64,000 bases of DNA. It comes from an uncultured Clostridium sp. Its GTDB lineage: Bacteria; Bacillota; Clostridia; Clostridiales; Clostridiaceae. The notes under the pieces are model-generated. The model was not told the DNA's origin. It ran no database searches and worked only from the letters and a program-made list of their open reading frames with translations. Location: positions 57,963-121,962 of the forward strand of contig UQFE01000004.1 in the NCBI GenBank assembly GCA_900540255.1, given 5' to 3'. Below are positions 48,954 to 59,078 of the stretch, piece by piece. The translations under genes and the position numbers were made by a program. Numbering within the stretch: the stretch's first letter is position 1; each line of letters opens with the position of its first letter.

Positions 48954-49256
48954 CTAGCAGCAGCAGTTACTTTCACAGCAGCAATTGCTTCCTACGGTAT
49001 TTCCTCCAAATAGATTTCCATAAGATCCACCACATAGTAAGAATAATAAAATTATTAGATATGAGCAATTATTATTAAGAAGTCCTGAACCACAAGCTAT
49101 TAATAAAAATATTATTGGTGCTACACAATTATTTAATCCACCAAAAACATTTCCACAACATCCTGTATTATTCATGTTGCTTACAGCATTATTACAGCAA
49201 CAAGGCTCACAACAACATTCTTGACAACAACATTTTTTATTTCTATTCTTTGACAT
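48954..49256 (-). CDS. cysteine-rich membrane-segment protein, possible spore surface protein
   Basis: A 100-residue protein with CCC clusters at both ends (KKCCCQECCCEPCCCNN near 8-23 and NCCCESNCCC at the C-terminus) enclosing two hydrophobic segments (APIIFLLIACGSGLL and YLIILLFLLCGGSYG). Total cysteine is about 20 %. It resembles its upstream neighbour in layout (Cys/Asn/Gly-rich with short hydrophobic helices), suggesting paralogs or partners that crosslink by disulfides in a spore coat or exosporium. That role is inference. A strong GGAGGAAGAG site precedes the ATG. Confidence 0.6.
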   Translation of the reverse strand: MSKNRNKKCCCQECCCEPCCCNNAVSNMNNTGCCGNVFGGLNNCVAPIIFLLIACGSGLLNNNCSYLIILLFLLCGGSYGNLFGGNTVGSNCCCESNCCC

Positions 49257-49279
49257 AACTCTTCCTCCTTCCTACTAAA

Positions 49280-49669
49280 TTATAGTAGAGCTCCATTGTA
49301 GTTTGCATTACATCCATTATTACCACAACCAAAAGTACCATTACATAAGAATAGTATTACTAGTAAGAATAAATATCCTCCACCGTAAAATGATCCATTA
49401 TTTGAATTGTTATTATATCCACAGCAACAATTATTTGATCCTTTATTTCCATAACAACATCCTGTATTAGCAGTTCCACCTTGACCTGCATAGAATAAAA
49501 TTAATAATATCCAAATCCAACTACCAAATCCACAACCGAAACCATAATTATTAGGTCCATAATTATTAGATCCATAATTGCAATTGCTTATACTTTCTGA
49601 TCCTGAATAGCTAGGACAATCCATGTCATTTAATTCGTCAATCATATCATGCATACTAGGCATCTTCAC
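49280..49669 (-). CDS. Gly/Asn/Cys-rich membrane-segment protein, possible spore surface protein
   Basis: A 129-residue protein. After an ordinary acidic start (KMPSMHDMIDELNDMDCPS) it has NYGSNNYGPNNYGFGCG repeats, a hydrophobic helix (SWIWILLILFYAGQGG), a Cys/Asn-rich stretch (CCYGNKGSNNCCCGYNNNSNN) and a second hydrophobic helix (GGYLFLLVILFLCNG). It is encoded 23 bases upstream of the CCC-cluster gene, so the two form one transcript. Similar tripartite proteins occur in clostridial spores; that assignment is inferred from composition. AGGAGGAA precedes the ATG. Confidence 0.6.
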   Translation of the reverse strand: MKMPSMHDMIDELNDMDCPSYSGSESISNCNYGSNNYGPNNYGFGCGFGSWIWILLILFYAGQGGTANTGCCYGNKGSNNCCCGYNNNSNNGSFYGGGYLFLLVILFLCNGTFGCGNNGCNANYNGALL

Positions 49670-49787
49670 ATTCCTCCTAAGGATTTATTTTTTTATTTTT
49701 ATACTATATACTATTCCCTTTATTTTCATTTGACACTATTTTCATTTTAAGGCTAAAAAATTTTTTATTATTTTATGACAAAAAAAT

Positions 49788-49885
49788 GGGGATGTCGCAT
49801 TAAGAATAAATACTACAATATATTATGTTGATTTTTATTTTTTAAAACAATATATTGTGTATAAAATTTTTAGTGCGATAGCCCC
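49788..49885 (+). repeat. GGGG-ended palindromic repeat, long form (copy 3)
   Basis: A 98-bp copy: GGGGATGTCGCATTAAG ... TTTTTAGTGCGATAGCCCC, with two ACAATATATT-type cores separated by an AT-rich 20-base spacer. It lies just beyond the engB stop on the minus strand and upstream of the coat-like operon, and flanking AAAAAAT/ATTTTTT runs extend the palindrome, so it may terminate engB transcripts. Confidence 0.85.
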
Positions 49886-49897
49886 ATTTTTTAAATT

Positions 49898-50494
49898 CTA
49901 CTTAGCTTCTTCTGATAAATCTTCAAATATATTATCTATTAACTCATCTTTTCCTTTTTTATTTAAAGATGAAAAGAAATAAAACTTATCTGTACTTCCA
50001 AGACCAAGTGTTTCTTTAATTAATTTTCTGCTTTTTCCTAATTCATTATTAGATAATTTATCACTTTTTGTTGCTATAACTATACAATCATAATCAAAGT
50101 GTTTTATCCATTCATACATCATAATGTCATCTGCTGTAGGCTTATGTCTTGAATCAACAAGTAAAATTACTCTTTTCAATTCATCCCTATCTGTTAAATA
50201 AGTTTCAATTGTTTTTCCCCAGCTTTCTTTTTCCTTCTTAGATACCTTTGCATATCCATATCCAGGTAAATCAACTAAGTAAAAATCATTATTTATTAAG
50301 AAAAAGTTAATTAATCTAGTCTTACCAGGTGTTTGAGAAACCTTAGCAAGCTTTCTTCTGTTTGTTAAAGCATTTATTATAGAACTTTTACCTACATTAG
50401 ATCTTCCAACAAAGGCAATTTCATTTCTACCATCTATAGGATATTGATGTCTTTTGACAGCAGATATAATAAACTCTGAATTTTTAATTATCAC
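49898..50494 (-). CDS. engB: ribosome biogenesis GTPase EngB (YsxC/YihA)
   Basis: A 198-residue TrmE-Era-type GTPase needed for assembly of the large ribosomal subunit. Motifs: G1 [10 protein letters not shown] near 29-38, G2 with the [11 protein letters not shown] region, G3 DLPGYGYAK near 73-81, G4 TKSDKLSN near 141. The start is taken as the GTG at 50494, with GGAG nine bases before it; the TTG at 50503 is too close to the site. The start lies inside the last codons of lon, an 11-base overlap that is conserved in this gene order. Confidence 0.95.
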   Translation of the reverse strand: MIIKNSEFIISAVKRHQYPIDGRNEIAFVGRSNVGKSSIINALTNRRKLAKVSQTPGKTRLINFFLINNDFYLVDLPGYGYAKVSKKEKESWGKTIETYLTDRDELKRVILLVDSRHKPTADDIMMYEWIKHFDYDCIVIATKSDKLSNNELGKSRKLIKETLGLGSTDKFYFFSSLNKKGKDELIDNIFEDLSEEAK

Positions 50495-52817
50495 TAATAT
50501 CAACTCCGATTAATGCATTTTGTAATACCTCTTCTACTTTATCTGCAAATATTAAATTTAATTTGCTCTTAATTGAAGGTGGTATTTCATTTACATTTTT
50601 TTTATTTTCTTTTGGTAAAATTATTGTATCTATTCCTATTCTATGTGCTGCCAAACATTTTTCTTTAACACCACCTATAGGTAATACTCTTCCTGTTAAT
50701 GTTACCTCACCAGTCATTGCAACATTACCCTTTACCTTTTTATTAGATAATGCAGATACTAATGCTGTAACCATAGTAACTCCAGCAGATGGACCATCTT
50801 TAGGAACAGCACCTTCTGGAACATGAATATGAATATCATATTTCTTATAAAACTCTTCTGATATATTATATTTATCACTATTTGCTCTTACATAGCTATA
50901 AGCTGTTTTAGCGGATTCTTGCATAACATCTCCTAATTGACCTGTCAATTCAAGTTTTCCATTTCCTTTCATAACTGCAACTTCTACTGGTAAAGTATCT
51001 CCACCATATGCTGTCCATGCTAATCCTGTAACAACTCCAACTTTATCTTCTTTTTCTTTATTTTCAAATTCATAAATTATAGGTCCTAGATATTTTTCTA
51101 AATTATTTGAAGAAATTTTAATGCTTTCCTTTTTAGACTTAATTAACTCAATTATACTTTTTCTAACAACTTTGTTAATTTCTCTTTCTAATGATCTTAC
51201 TCCAGATTCTCTAGTATAACCATTAATAATTTCTTTAATTGCATTATCAGATATTTTAATCTTACTTTCATCAACATTGCATTCTTTCATTACTCTTTTT
51301 AATAAATGCTTCTTTGCAATATTAAACTTTTCTTCATAAGTATATCCTGAAACCTCTATTATTTCCATTCTGTCTAAAAGTGCTCTTGGAATAGTTTCTA
51401 GAGAATTTGCTGTAGTAACAAATAAAATATTTGATAAATCAATATCAACTTCCATAAAGCTATCCCTAAATGTTTTATTTTGATTGGGATCTAAAACTTC
51501 TAGTAACGCATCTGCTGGATTTCCTTTATAATCATTGCTTAATTTATCAATTTCATCTAATAAGATTAATGGATTATTTACTTTAGCTTCCTTTAATGCA
51601 TAAATTATTCTTCCTGGCATAGCACCAATATAAGTTCTTCTATGACCTCTTATTTCAGCTTCATCCTTAATTCCACCTAATGAAATTCTAACAAACTTTC
51701 TATTTAATGAATCTGCAATTGATTCAGCTATAGAACTCTTACCTACACCTGGAGGCCCTACTAAACAAAGTATTGGTCCCTTTAGTGATTTTGTATATTG
51801 CTTAACAGCTAAATACTCTAAAATTCTTTCCTTTACTTCTTGTAATCCATAATGTTCATCATCTAATACCTTTGAAACCTTATCTATATCAAAAGAATCT
51901 TTTGTAGCTTTTCCCCATGGTAAAGCTATTAACCAATCAAGGTAATTTCTAATATAATTAGCATCTCCAGAATTAGCCTTTAATAATCTATCTATTTCAT
52001 ACTGTGCTTTTTCTTTTACTTGTTTAGATAATTTAGATTTTCTAAGATAACTTACATATTTACTGACTTCTCTAGCTTGTTCATCTTCGCCAAGTTCTTG
52101 TTGAATAGCTTTAATTTGTTCTCTTAAAAAATACTCTTTATTACTTTTATCTATTTTTGTTTTAACCTTATTACTTATTTCTTTTTCTATTTGAACTATT
52201 TGAATTTCTTCTTCTATAAATATTAATAGCTTTTCTATTCTTTCATGAACATCTATAGTTTCTAATATAATTTGCTTTTTTTCATCACTTAATTGCATGT
52301 AAGCAGCTACTAAATCTGATATCTTACTTAAATTATTTTCTTGATCAATTAAGCTTGATACTTTACTTTCATCACATTCTGTAGCATATATATATTCATC
52401 AAATGCCTTTATTAATTGATTTTTAAAAGCTGTATCTTCCTTATCTTCAACATCAGATTCCTTATCTAATATCTTTTTAACATTACATTCAAGAAAAGCT
52501 TCATTAACTATAAAGTCTATAACTTCAGCTCTTTCTATTCCTTCTACTAATACTCTTGTAGCTCCTCCTTTTGGAAGCTTAAGTATTTGTTTTATTTTAC
52601 ATATAGTACCTATACTATATATATCATTTTTATCTTCAGGAAGTTCAAGATTTGGATCTTTTTGAGTTACTAAAAATATATTTCCATCTTTCAACATAGC
52701 TTGTTCAAGAGATGCAACTGATTTTTCTCTTCCAATATCAAAATGTATAATCATATTGGGAAAAATAGTAATCCCTCTTAACGGTATTACTGGTAATAAA
52801 ATTGATTCACTATTCAT
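50484..52817 (-). CDS. lon: ATP-dependent protease Lon (LonA)
   Basis: A 777-residue AAA+ serine protease that degrades misfolded and regulatory proteins. Layout: N-terminal substrate domain ([29 protein letters not shown]...), coiled coil near 180-280, AAA+ module with Walker [10 protein letters not shown] near 355 and Walker [13 protein letters not shown] near 420, and the protease domain with the catalytic Ser in [11 protein letters not shown] near 675 and Lys in [12 protein letters not shown]. It is the fifth gene of the tig-clpP-clpX-lonB-lon-engB series. A weak AGGGGG site lies before the ATG. Confidence 0.96.
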   Translation of the reverse strand: MNSESILLPVIPLRGITIFPNMIIHFDIGREKSVASLEQAMLKDGNIFLVTQKDPNLELPEDKNDIYSIGTICKIKQILKLPKGGATRVLVEGIERAEVIDFIVNEAFLECNVKKILDKESDVEDKEDTAFKNQLIKAFDEYIYATECDESKVSSLIDQENNLSKISDLVAAYMQLSDEKKQIILETIDVHERIEKLLIFIEEEIQIVQIEKEISNKVKTKIDKSNKEYFLREQIKAIQQELGEDEQAREVSKYVSYLRKSKLSKQVKEKAQYEIDRLLKANSGDANYIRNYLDWLIALPWGKATKDSFDIDKVSKVLDDEHYGLQEVKERILEYLAVKQYTKSLKGPILCLVGPPGVGKSSIAESIADSLNRKFVRISLGGIKDEAEIRGHRRTYIGAMPGRIIYALKEAKVNNPLILLDEIDKLSNDYKGNPADALLEVLDPNQNKTFRDSFMEVDIDLSNILFVTTANSLETIPRALLDRMEIIEVSGYTYEEKFNIAKKHLLKRVMKECNVDESKIKISDNAIKEIINGYTRESGVRSLEREINKVVRKSIIELIKSKKESIKISSNNLEKYLGPIIYEFENKEKEDKVGVVTGLAWTAYGGDTLPVEVAVMKGNGKLELTGQLGDVMQESAKTAYSYVRANSDKYNISEEFYKKYDIHIHVPEGAVPKDGPSAGVTMVTALVSALSNKKVKGNVAMTGEVTLTGRVLPIGGVKEKCLAAHRIGIDTIILPKENKKNVNEIPPSIKSKLNLIFADKVEEVLQNALIGVDISDN

Positions 52818-52956
52818 TTTCCCCCTCCATTCTAATCACCTTAAATTATTCTAACTAACTTTTTAGATTATACACATAAAATCGATTTATTTCAACTTTA
52901 TGATGTATATAATATAAGCTTATCACTTTCCAGCAAAATTTTCTACATATAATAAA

Positions 52957-52986
52957 CGACAAATACTTACTAAAAAGTATTTGTCG
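52957..52986 (-). terminator. terminator downstream of lonB
   Basis: CGACAAATACTT and AAGTATTTGTCG form a 12-bp stem just after the lonB stop, with AT-rich tails on either side. The plus strand has a short T-run; minus-strand termination is less certain. Confidence 0.55.
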
Positions 52987-52993
52987 CTTTAAT

Positions 52994-54649
52994 TTATTTT
53001 TTATTAGTTTTAGCTGAAAGTATATTTATGTCACTTTTTTCTATATTTAAAATACTTAAACTGAATACTTCTTTAATATTGCTTACAGGAATCACTTTTA
53101 TCCCCTTATAATTTAAAAAATTTTCATTCCAATTTCCACTTGGAATTATTACCTTATTTGCTCCAGCACTTTTAGCTGCTAATATTTTTGCATTGACTCC
53201 TCCAATAACTCCAACCATACCTAAAAGACTAATTTCACCTGTCATTGCAATTTTATTATTTACTGGTTTATTCAATATAGCACTATATATTGCAGTTGCA
53301 ATTGCAATACCAGCTGATGGACCATCTACTGGTATTCCACCAGGTATATTTATATGTATATCATATTCATCACATTTTAAATTATATATATTATTTAATG
53401 CTGTTAATACATTTTGTATTGATGAAAAAGCTGTACTTTTTCTTTTTATTTTTTTATTATTCATTGAAAATTCTTCTTCTTCTACTATTCCAGAAACCTT
53501 AAGTTCACCTTTTCTTCCTTTTATTTTTCTTGCAGTTACTTCAATTTCCATAAGAATACCTAAATTGGCACCATACACAGCTAACCCATTTACAACTCCT
53601 ACTATAGGTTTTTTTGATACTTTCTTTTCTTCTACTTCTGTATATTGCCCATTTTCTATTACCCATTTAATATCTTCTTCTGTAATATAGTTCCTTTCTT
53701 CATTAATTGCTATTCCAGAACATAATTGAATTAAATTAACTACCTCTCTTCCATTACTGCAAAACCTACTTATAATATTTAATCCATTATCACTTGCTTT
53801 TAGTCCAACCTTGTTAATAGCCTCCTTAGCAATTTCCTTTATTTCATTTGGTTTTAACCCTCTAAAAAATACTTCTACACATCGTGATCTAATTGCTGGA
53901 ATTATTTCATCTGGATTTCTAGTTGTTGCTCCAATAAGTCTAAAATCAGCAGGTAATCCGTTATCAAATATTTCTTTAATATAAGTAGGCATATTAGGAT
54001 CTTCAGAACTATAATATGAACTATCTAAAAAAACCTTTCTATCCTCTAGCACTTTAAGCAATTTATTCATTTCTATTGGTTGTAATTCTCCTATTTCATC
54101 AATAAATAAAATACCTCCATGAGCTTTTGTAACTGCTCCAGCCTTAGGTTGTGGTATTCCAGCTATACCTAAAGAACCTGCCCCCTGATAAATTGGATCA
54201 TGAACTGAACCAATTAATGGATCTGCAATACCTCTTTCATCAAACCTAATCGTTGTTGCATCTATTTCTACAAATTTAGCATCTTTTCCAAAAGGTGACT
54301 TTTCCCTTTTTTTAGCCTCTTCTAATACTAATCTTGCTGCGGCAGTTTTTCCAATCCCCGGCGGCCCATAAATTATAACATGTTGTGGATTTGGTCCACA
54401 AATAGCCGCTTTTAATGCTTTAATTCCATCTTCTTGACCTATTATTTCCTCAAAGCAAGTAGGTCTACTTTTTTCTGTTAATGGCTCTGTAAGCTTTATT
54501 CTTTTCATTTTTAAGAGTTTTTCCATTTCCTTTTTATTTTCCTTATCAATAACCACACTCTTAGAATTCATTGCTCTATTATTATTAAACAAATAGATAA
54601 TAAATAAAATTAACATTATCATTTGCAAAATAATTATTACTTCACTCAT
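52994..54649 (-). CDS. lonB: ATP-dependent protease LonB
   Basis: A 551-residue Lon-type protease lacking the large N-terminal domain. A membrane anchor (IIILQMIMLILFIIYLF, about 4-20) precedes the AAA+ part: Walker A YGPPGIGKTAAAR near 94, Walker B ILFIDEIGELQ near 172, then the protease domain with Ser in PVDGPSAGIAIATA near 450 and Lys in GGVNAKILAAKSAG. B. subtilis LonB is sporulation-linked (forespore sigma-F). Between clpX and lon, with 176 bases and a hairpin before lon, so lon is probably transcribed separately. Confidence 0.92.
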   Translation of the reverse strand: MSEVIIILQMIMLILFIIYLFNNNRAMNSKSVVIDKENKKEMEKLLKMKRIKLTEPLTEKSRPTCFEEIIGQEDGIKALKAAICGPNPQHVIIYGPPGIGKTAAARLVLEEAKKREKSPFGKDAKFVEIDATTIRFDERGIADPLIGSVHDPIYQGAGSLGIAGIPQPKAGAVTKAHGGILFIDEIGELQPIEMNKLLKVLEDRKVFLDSSYYSSEDPNMPTYIKEIFDNGLPADFRLIGATTRNPDEIIPAIRSRCVEVFFRGLKPNEIKEIAKEAINKVGLKASDNGLNIISRFCSNGREVVNLIQLCSGIAINEERNYITEEDIKWVIENGQYTEVEEKKVSKKPIVGVVNGLAVYGANLGILMEIEVTARKIKGRKGELKVSGIVEEEEFSMNNKKIKRKSTAFSSIQNVLTALNNIYNLKCDEYDIHINIPGGIPVDGPSAGIAIATAIYSAILNKPVNNKIAMTGEISLLGMVGVIGGVNAKILAAKSAGANKVIIPSGNWNENFLNYKGIKVIPVSNIKEVFSLSILNIEKSDINILSAKTNKK

Positions 54650-54760
54650 AAATATTTACCCTACCTTTTTATAAGTTTTATTTTTATTATTAACTTTTAG
54701 CAAATCTATTATTCCAATTATTGTGATATCAAATAATATTTTCTATTTTATTAATAAAAA

Positions 54761-54786
54761 AATACCTCTAGATAACTAGAGGTATT
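54761..54786 (-). terminator. terminator of the clpX transcript
   Basis: AATACCTCTAG-ATAA-CTAGAGGTATT, an 11-bp stem four bases past the clpX stop, followed on the minus strand by eight T residues. Confidence 0.8.
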
Positions 54787-54789
54787 TAT

Positions 54790-56085
54790 TTAGGCAGTTT
54801 CCATGCCCTTTCTTTTTTTAGTTTTTTTTGATTTTAAAACAGGTCTAACTTCATTTTCACCTAATCTTACTAATTCAGGTAGTTTTTTAGACTTAATTGA
54901 CTCTTCTGTTATAATAACTTTACTTATATTTTCATCAGAAGGTACATCAAACATAACATCTATCATTAAATCTTCTACAATTGCTCTTAAACCTCTAGCT
55001 CCTGTTTTTCTTGCTATAGCTTCATCAGCAATTGCTTTAAGTGCATCATCAGTAAACTCTAATTCAACATTGTCAATTTCAAATAATTTACTATATTGTT
55101 TTACTAATGCATTTTTAGGTTGACTTAAAATATTAATTAATGCTTTTTGATCTAATGATTCTAAAGAAACTACCATTGGCAATCTTCCAACAAACTCTGG
55201 AATTAATCCAAACTTTAATAAATCTTCTGGAAGAACATTTTTTAATAATTCTCCTACATCTTTTGTTTCTTTAGATTGAATTTCTGCACCAAATCCCATT
55301 GTGCTAACTCTTGTTCTCTTTTGAATAATTTTATCAATTCCATCAAAAGCTCCACCACAAATAAATAAAATATTTGAAGTGTTAATTTGAATAAACTCTT
55401 GATGTGGATGTTTTCTTCCACCTTGTGGTGGAACAGAAGCTGTTGTACCTTCTAATATTTTTAATAAAGCTTGTTGAACACCTTCACCAGATACATCTCT
55501 TGTTATTGATGGATTTTCAGATTTTCTAGCAATCTTATCAATTTCATCAATATATACTATACCTTTTTCAGCTTTTTCTACATCATAGTCAGCATTTTGT
55601 ATTAATTTTAATAATATATTTTCTACATCTTCCCCTACATATCCCGCTTCAGTCAATGTAGTTGCATCTGCTATAGCAAATGGAACATTTAAGAATTTAG
55701 CTAATGTTTGTGCTAAAAGTGTCTTACCAGAACCTGTAGGACCTAATAATAATATATTACTCTTTTGAAGTTCTATATCATCATCTAGCATATTTGCTTT
55801 TACTCTTTTATAGTGATTATACACAGCAACAGATAATGCTCTCTTAGCTCTTTCTTGACCAATTACATATTGATCTAAGTACTCTTTAATTTCATTAGGT
55901 TTTGGAAGAGCCGTAGTATCTAATTCTACATTATCTTCAAATTCATCTTGAATTATATCTGAACATAAATCTATACATTCATCACAAATATATACACCTG
56001 GACCAGCAATTAATCTTTTAACTTGATCTTGATTTTTGCCACAAAATGAACATTTTAACTGCTTCTTATCTTCGTATTTAGCCAT
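54790..56085 (-). CDS. clpX: ATP-dependent Clp protease ATP-binding subunit ClpX
   Basis: A 431-residue AAA+ unfoldase that feeds substrates to ClpP. The N-terminal zinc domain has Cys12, Cys15, Cys34 and Cys37; Walker A is GPTGSGKT at 115-122; Walker B is [14 protein letters not shown] near 178; the pore loop GYVGED and the ClpP-binding IGF-type loop region ([10 protein letters not shown], near 262) are present, as is the sensor [11 protein letters not shown]. It follows clpP after 36 bases and is co-transcribed with it. The ATG has an AGGTGAGGTT site. Confidence 0.97.
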   Translation of the reverse strand: MAKYEDKKQLKCSFCGKNQDQVKRLIAGPGVYICDECIDLCSDIIQDEFEDNVELDTTALPKPNEIKEYLDQYVIGQERAKRALSVAVYNHYKRVKANMLDDDIELQKSNILLLGPTGSGKTLLAQTLAKFLNVPFAIADATTLTEAGYVGEDVENILLKLIQNADYDVEKAEKGIVYIDEIDKIARKSENPSITRDVSGEGVQQALLKILEGTTASVPPQGGRKHPHQEFIQINTSNILFICGGAFDGIDKIIQKRTRVSTMGFGAEIQSKETKDVGELLKNVLPEDLLKFGLIPEFVGRLPMVVSLESLDQKALINILSQPKNALVKQYSKLFEIDNVELEFTDDALKAIADEAIARKTGARGLRAIVEDLMIDVMFDVPSDENISKVIITEESIKSKKLPELVRLGENEVRPVLKSKKTKKRKGMETA

Positions 56086-56120
56086 AACCTCACCTCACTT
56101 TGGCATAAACATTGCCAAAA

Positions 56121-56717
56121 TTATTTTTTATTCTTTACTATAACTTCATCAATTAATCCAATATTTAATGCTTCATCAGCACTCATGAAATTATCTCTTT
56201 CGCACATTTGAACCATAGTTTCATAATCCACTTTACCATTAGTAGATTCGGCCATTGTTCTTGTTAAAGTTTCCTTTATTTTTAATATTCTTTTTGCATG
56301 AATATCTATATCAGTTGCTTGACCTTGGAATCCACCTAAAGGTTGATGTATCATTATTTCACTATTTGGAAGAGCAAATCTCTTACCTTTTGCTCCACTA
56401 CTTAATAAAAATGCTCCCATTGAAGCTGCCATTCCTATACAAATTGTACTTACATCACAATTTATATATTGCATAGTATCATAAATAGCCATTCCTGAAG
56501 TAATTGATCCTCCTGGACTATTTATGTAAAGATATATATCTTTATCCGGATCCTCACTTTCTAAGAATAATAACTGAGCCACCACAAGATTAGCAGTTAC
56601 ATCATTTACTTCACCACTAAGCATTATTATTCTATCCTTTAAAAGTCTTGAGAATATATCGTAAGACCTTTCTCCTCTGCCTGTTTGTTCTACAACGTAT
56701 GGAATATAATTGCTCAT
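56121..56717 (-). CDS. clpP: ATP-dependent Clp protease proteolytic subunit ClpP
   Basis: A 198-residue serine protease forming the barrel chamber. Catalytic residues: Ser99 in [10 protein letters not shown], His124 in IMIHQPLGG and Asp175 in CERDNFMS. The N-terminal [24 protein letters not shown] is typical of housekeeping ClpP. It lies between tig and clpX; a 163-base gap to tig includes a hairpin, so clpPX may have its own promoter. I saw no clear CtsR operator ahead of it. Confidence 0.97.
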   Translation of the reverse strand: MSNYIPYVVEQTGRGERSYDIFSRLLKDRIIMLSGEVNDVTANLVVAQLLFLESEDPDKDIYLYINSPGGSITSGMAIYDTMQYINCDVSTICIGMAASMGAFLLSSGAKGKRFALPNSEIMIHQPLGGFQGQATDIDIHAKRILKIKETLTRTMAESTNGKVDYETMVQMCERDNFMSADEALNIGLIDEVIVKNKK

Positions 56718-56840
56718 ACTTAATTACCTCCTTTTCTCTTTAAACCCTTTCTTATTTAATAATATATCCAACTATTCAAAAGTAATTATATTAAAATTAT
56801 ATAAAATTTACTTTATTTTGTTAAAGAAATATTTGAATAA

Positions 56841-56862
56841 TTGCCAGAATTTCTTCTGGCAA
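56841..56862 (-). terminator. terminator downstream of tig
   Basis: TTGCCAGAA-TTTC-TTCTGGCAA, a 9-bp stem 18 bases past the trigger factor stop; the minus-strand tail TTATTCAAATATTT is only moderately T-rich. Confidence 0.55.
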
Positions 56863-56880
56863 TTAAATTAGGTCTATTTA

Positions 56881-58158
56881 TTATTTTCCTAGTATTAAGT
56901 TTAATGTTTTATTTCTCATTACATCAGCTCTTAATGCAGCTTGTTGACTTTGCATTAATAAGTCAACCATTTTATCATTTTCAGTTGCAGAATACATTTT
57001 AGCAACTTCTATAGCTTTTTCTTTTATTTCTTCTTCAGTTGCATCTATGTTTTCAGCTTTTTCTATTGCTTCTAAAACTAAATCAACTTTAACCTTAGTT
57101 CCTGCATTTTCTCTCATGTATTCTCTCATTTTTGCTTCATCAGTTCCAGTGAATTGGAAGTATTGGTCTAAAGTTAAACCTTGATATTGTAATCTTTGTT
57201 CTAAATTTTGAACCATTTTATCTACTTCTTTTTCCACCATAACAGCTGGAATTTCAACTTTTGCATTTTCTGCAACAGCATTTATTACAGCTTCTTCATA
57301 TTCTCTTTCTGCTCTTTCAATGTTAGCTTCTTCTAACTTTTTAGTAACATCAGCTTTTAAATCTGCTATTGTTTCAAATTCTGAAGCTTCTTTAGCAAAT
57401 TCATCATCTAATTCTGGTAATTCTTTTACCTTTATTTCTTTAATAGTAACTTCGAATTTAGCTGGCTTACCATTTAATTCTTCTTTACCATAATTTTCCG
57501 GGAAAGTAACATTTACTTCTACTGTATCATTAACCTTTGCTCCAACTAATTGTTCTTCAAAATTATCAATGAAAGTCTTTGAACCAATTTCTAAAGAATA
57601 ATCGTGACCTTCTCCACCTTGGAATGCTTCTCCATCAACGAATCCTTTAAAGTCGATAACTGCTATGTTTCCATTTTCAACAGTTCCTTCTTCTTTAGTT
57701 TCAACTCTAGCATTCTTTTCTTGCATTTCTTTAAGCTTCTTAGAAACTTCTTCTTCAGTTACTTCATAAGTTTTCTTTTCTACTGATAATCCTTTATATT
57801 CTCCTAATTCAACTTCTGGATAAACAGTTACTTCAGCTGTATAGATAAAGTCTTTTCCTTCTTCAACTTGAACAACATCAACTTTTGGATAGTCAACTGG
57901 GATTATGTTATTTTCTTTTAATACTTCGCTATAAGATTCTTCTATTGCAAAGTTAACAGCATCTTCTAAAAGAACTCCTAATCCATAATATTGTTTAACA
58001 ACGTTCATAGGAACTTTACCTTTTCTAAATCCTGGTACGTTGAATTTTTTAACATTTTTCTTATAAGCTTTTGTTAAAGCTTCGCTAAACTTAGCTGCTT
58101 CAACCTTTACTTCAAATTTAACGACATTTACATCGATTTTTTCCATTTTAGCTTCCAT
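56881..58158 (-). CDS. tig: trigger factor (ribosome-bound peptidyl-prolyl isomerase and chaperone)
   Basis: A 425-residue trigger factor. The N-terminal ribosome-docking domain has the signature [14 protein letters not shown] near 41-54; the FKBP-type PPIase domain lies about 150-245 ([48 protein letters not shown]); the C-terminal helical chaperone arm fills the rest ([31 protein letters not shown]). It assists nascent chains on the ribosome and starts the proteostasis block. The upstream AGGAGGAAT site and an ATG give MEAKMEK. Confidence 0.96.
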   Translation of the reverse strand: MEAKMEKIDVNVVKFEVKVEAAKFSEALTKAYKKNVKKFNVPGFRKGKVPMNVVKQYYGLGVLLEDAVNFAIEESYSEVLKENNIIPVDYPKVDVVQVEEGKDFIYTAEVTVYPEVELGEYKGLSVEKKTYEVTEEEVSKKLKEMQEKNARVETKEEGTVENGNIAVIDFKGFVDGEAFQGGEGHDYSLEIGSKTFIDNFEEQLVGAKVNDTVEVNVTFPENYGKEELNGKPAKFEVTIKEIKVKELPELDDEFAKEASEFETIADLKADVTKKLEEANIERAEREYEEAVINAVAENAKVEIPAVMVEKEVDKMVQNLEQRLQYQGLTLDQYFQFTGTDEAKMREYMRENAGTKVKVDLVLEAIEKAENIDATEEEIKEKAIEVAKMYSATENDKMVDLLMQSQQAALRADVMRNKTLNLILGK

Positions 58159-58448
58159 TGTATATTCCTCCTAAAAAAGTATCTCTTGTTTGATTAATAC
58201 AACTAGCTTATTATAACATATTAAAGCTAATTTTTTCAAATATTTGTTCATAAAAATTAAAAATCAATATATAGTTAACTCATATATTACACTATATATA
58301 ATATAGTAATCTTCATCAACATTTAATAATTTATACTTTAGATTATTTCTATAATTTGGCATAACAATTTTTTAATCATTCTAAAAATATATTTTCCCAA
58401 ACTCTTCTACGACATAATTCGACATTTTATTTTTTTAATTTTATCTTA

Positions 58449-58667
58449 TTAACTTTTTATACAACATCCAGTATTACATCCTTTCTTCTTGCTACAACCT
58501 CCTTTATTTTTGCTACAGCATCCACCACAAGAAACAAGCCCTAACCCCCTCATTTCCTCAATTGTCAATTTAACTTCATTTTCTGAATACGCTTCATATT
58601 CAGGAGTATCTTTTAAAACATTTTCTCTTTTTTTTGTTTTCATTTCCTTACAAAAGTCACTTTTCAT
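58449..58667 (-). CDS. small protein with a Cys/Gly/Lys-rich tail, possibly RiPP-like
   Basis: About 72 residues starting at the ATG at 58667, which follows GGAAGAG; longer frames upstream have no ribosome site. The first 45 residues are charged (KRENVLKDTPEYEAYSENEVKLTIEEMRGLGLV) and end in a leader-like LxxxEMRGLGL motif; the rest is a cysteine-rich tail, SCGGCCSKNKGGCSKKKGC. Precursors of ribosomally made peptides have this leader/core split, but no modifying enzyme or transporter gene is nearby, and a metal-binding protein is equally possible. It is monocistronic. Confidence 0.5.
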   Translation of the reverse strand: MKSDFCKEMKTKKRENVLKDTPEYEAYSENEVKLTIEEMRGLGLVSCGGCCSKNKGGCSKKKGCNTGCCIKS

Positions 58668-58740
58668 CTTTAACTCTTCCTTCATTTTTTCTATTTTTAT
58701 ACATAAAAAAATTTTTTTCATCTTTTTTTGTAAATATTAT

Positions 58741-58768
58741 TTGATTTTATTAAATTATATTGTATAAT
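58741..58768 (+). promoter_or_regulatory. sigma-A promoter of the candidate sRNA
   Basis: TTGATT (58741-58746), a 16-base spacer and TGTATAAT (TATAAT at 58763-58768) direct transcription to the right, starting about 58775. No protein-coding frame follows. Confidence 0.65.
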
Positions 58769-58774
58769 AAAATC

Positions 58775-58928
58775 ATAGTATTTATAAGATACTATAATTA
58801 ATAGCCCATACCACTCTATAATTTTACAAGATTATAGAGTTTTAATAAAACCCCACACAATCGCTTATTCCCTTTCTTAAGCGATTGTAATCCCTTAACC
58901 TGTGCAAGTTTTGCACAGGTGTTTTTTT
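58775..58928 (+). ncRNA. candidate small regulatory RNA with C-rich loops
   Basis: A compact 154-nt unit with its own sigma-A-like promoter and a strong terminator. Four hairpins follow one another: ATAGTAT/ATACTAT (58775-58795), CTCTATAAT/ATTATAGAG (58814-58839), CAATCGCTTA/TAAGCGATTG with loop UUCCCUUUCU (58858-58887), and the terminator ACCTGTGCAA/TTGCACAGGT plus T7 (58898-58928). Unpaired segments are C-rich: AUAGCCCAUACC, AAAACCCCACAC, UUCCCUUUC and AUCCCUUAACC. Such UCCC/CCCU segments pair with Shine-Dalgarno sequences in known Gram-positive regulatory RNAs. The class is not one I can name. Confidence 0.6.
58898..58928 (+). terminator. terminator of the candidate sRNA
   Basis: ACCTGTGCAA-GTT-TTGCACAGGT, a 10-bp stem followed by seven T residues. 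Confidence 0.85.
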
Positions 58929-59005
58929 ATTTTTTACTACCATAAACTTTAATAATATTAACATATTTAAATAGTATTTTCATTATATGTATTGCTTATT
59001 CAAAA

Positions 59006-59071
59006 GGGGCTATCGCACTAAAACTTTTATACACAATATATTGTAGTATTTATTCTTAATGCGACATCCCC
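59006..59071 (-). repeat. GGGG-ended palindromic repeat, short form (copy 4)
   Basis: A 66-bp copy in the opposite orientation to copy 1; reverse-complemented it matches copy 1 at 65 of 66 positions. It lies between the candidate sRNA (plus strand) and the M23 peptidase gene (minus strand, stop at 59079), again at a convergent 3' boundary, with T-runs suited to termination of the peptidase transcript. Confidence 0.85.
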
Positions 59072-59078
59072 TCTTTTG

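Noticed and set aside
53193..53690. 165-codon plus-strand frame within lonB
   Set aside because: Antisense shadow of a well-supported lonB gene.
56718..56880. CtsR operator ahead of clpP
   Set aside because: I could not find a tandem GGTCAAA-type heptad repeat in this gap.
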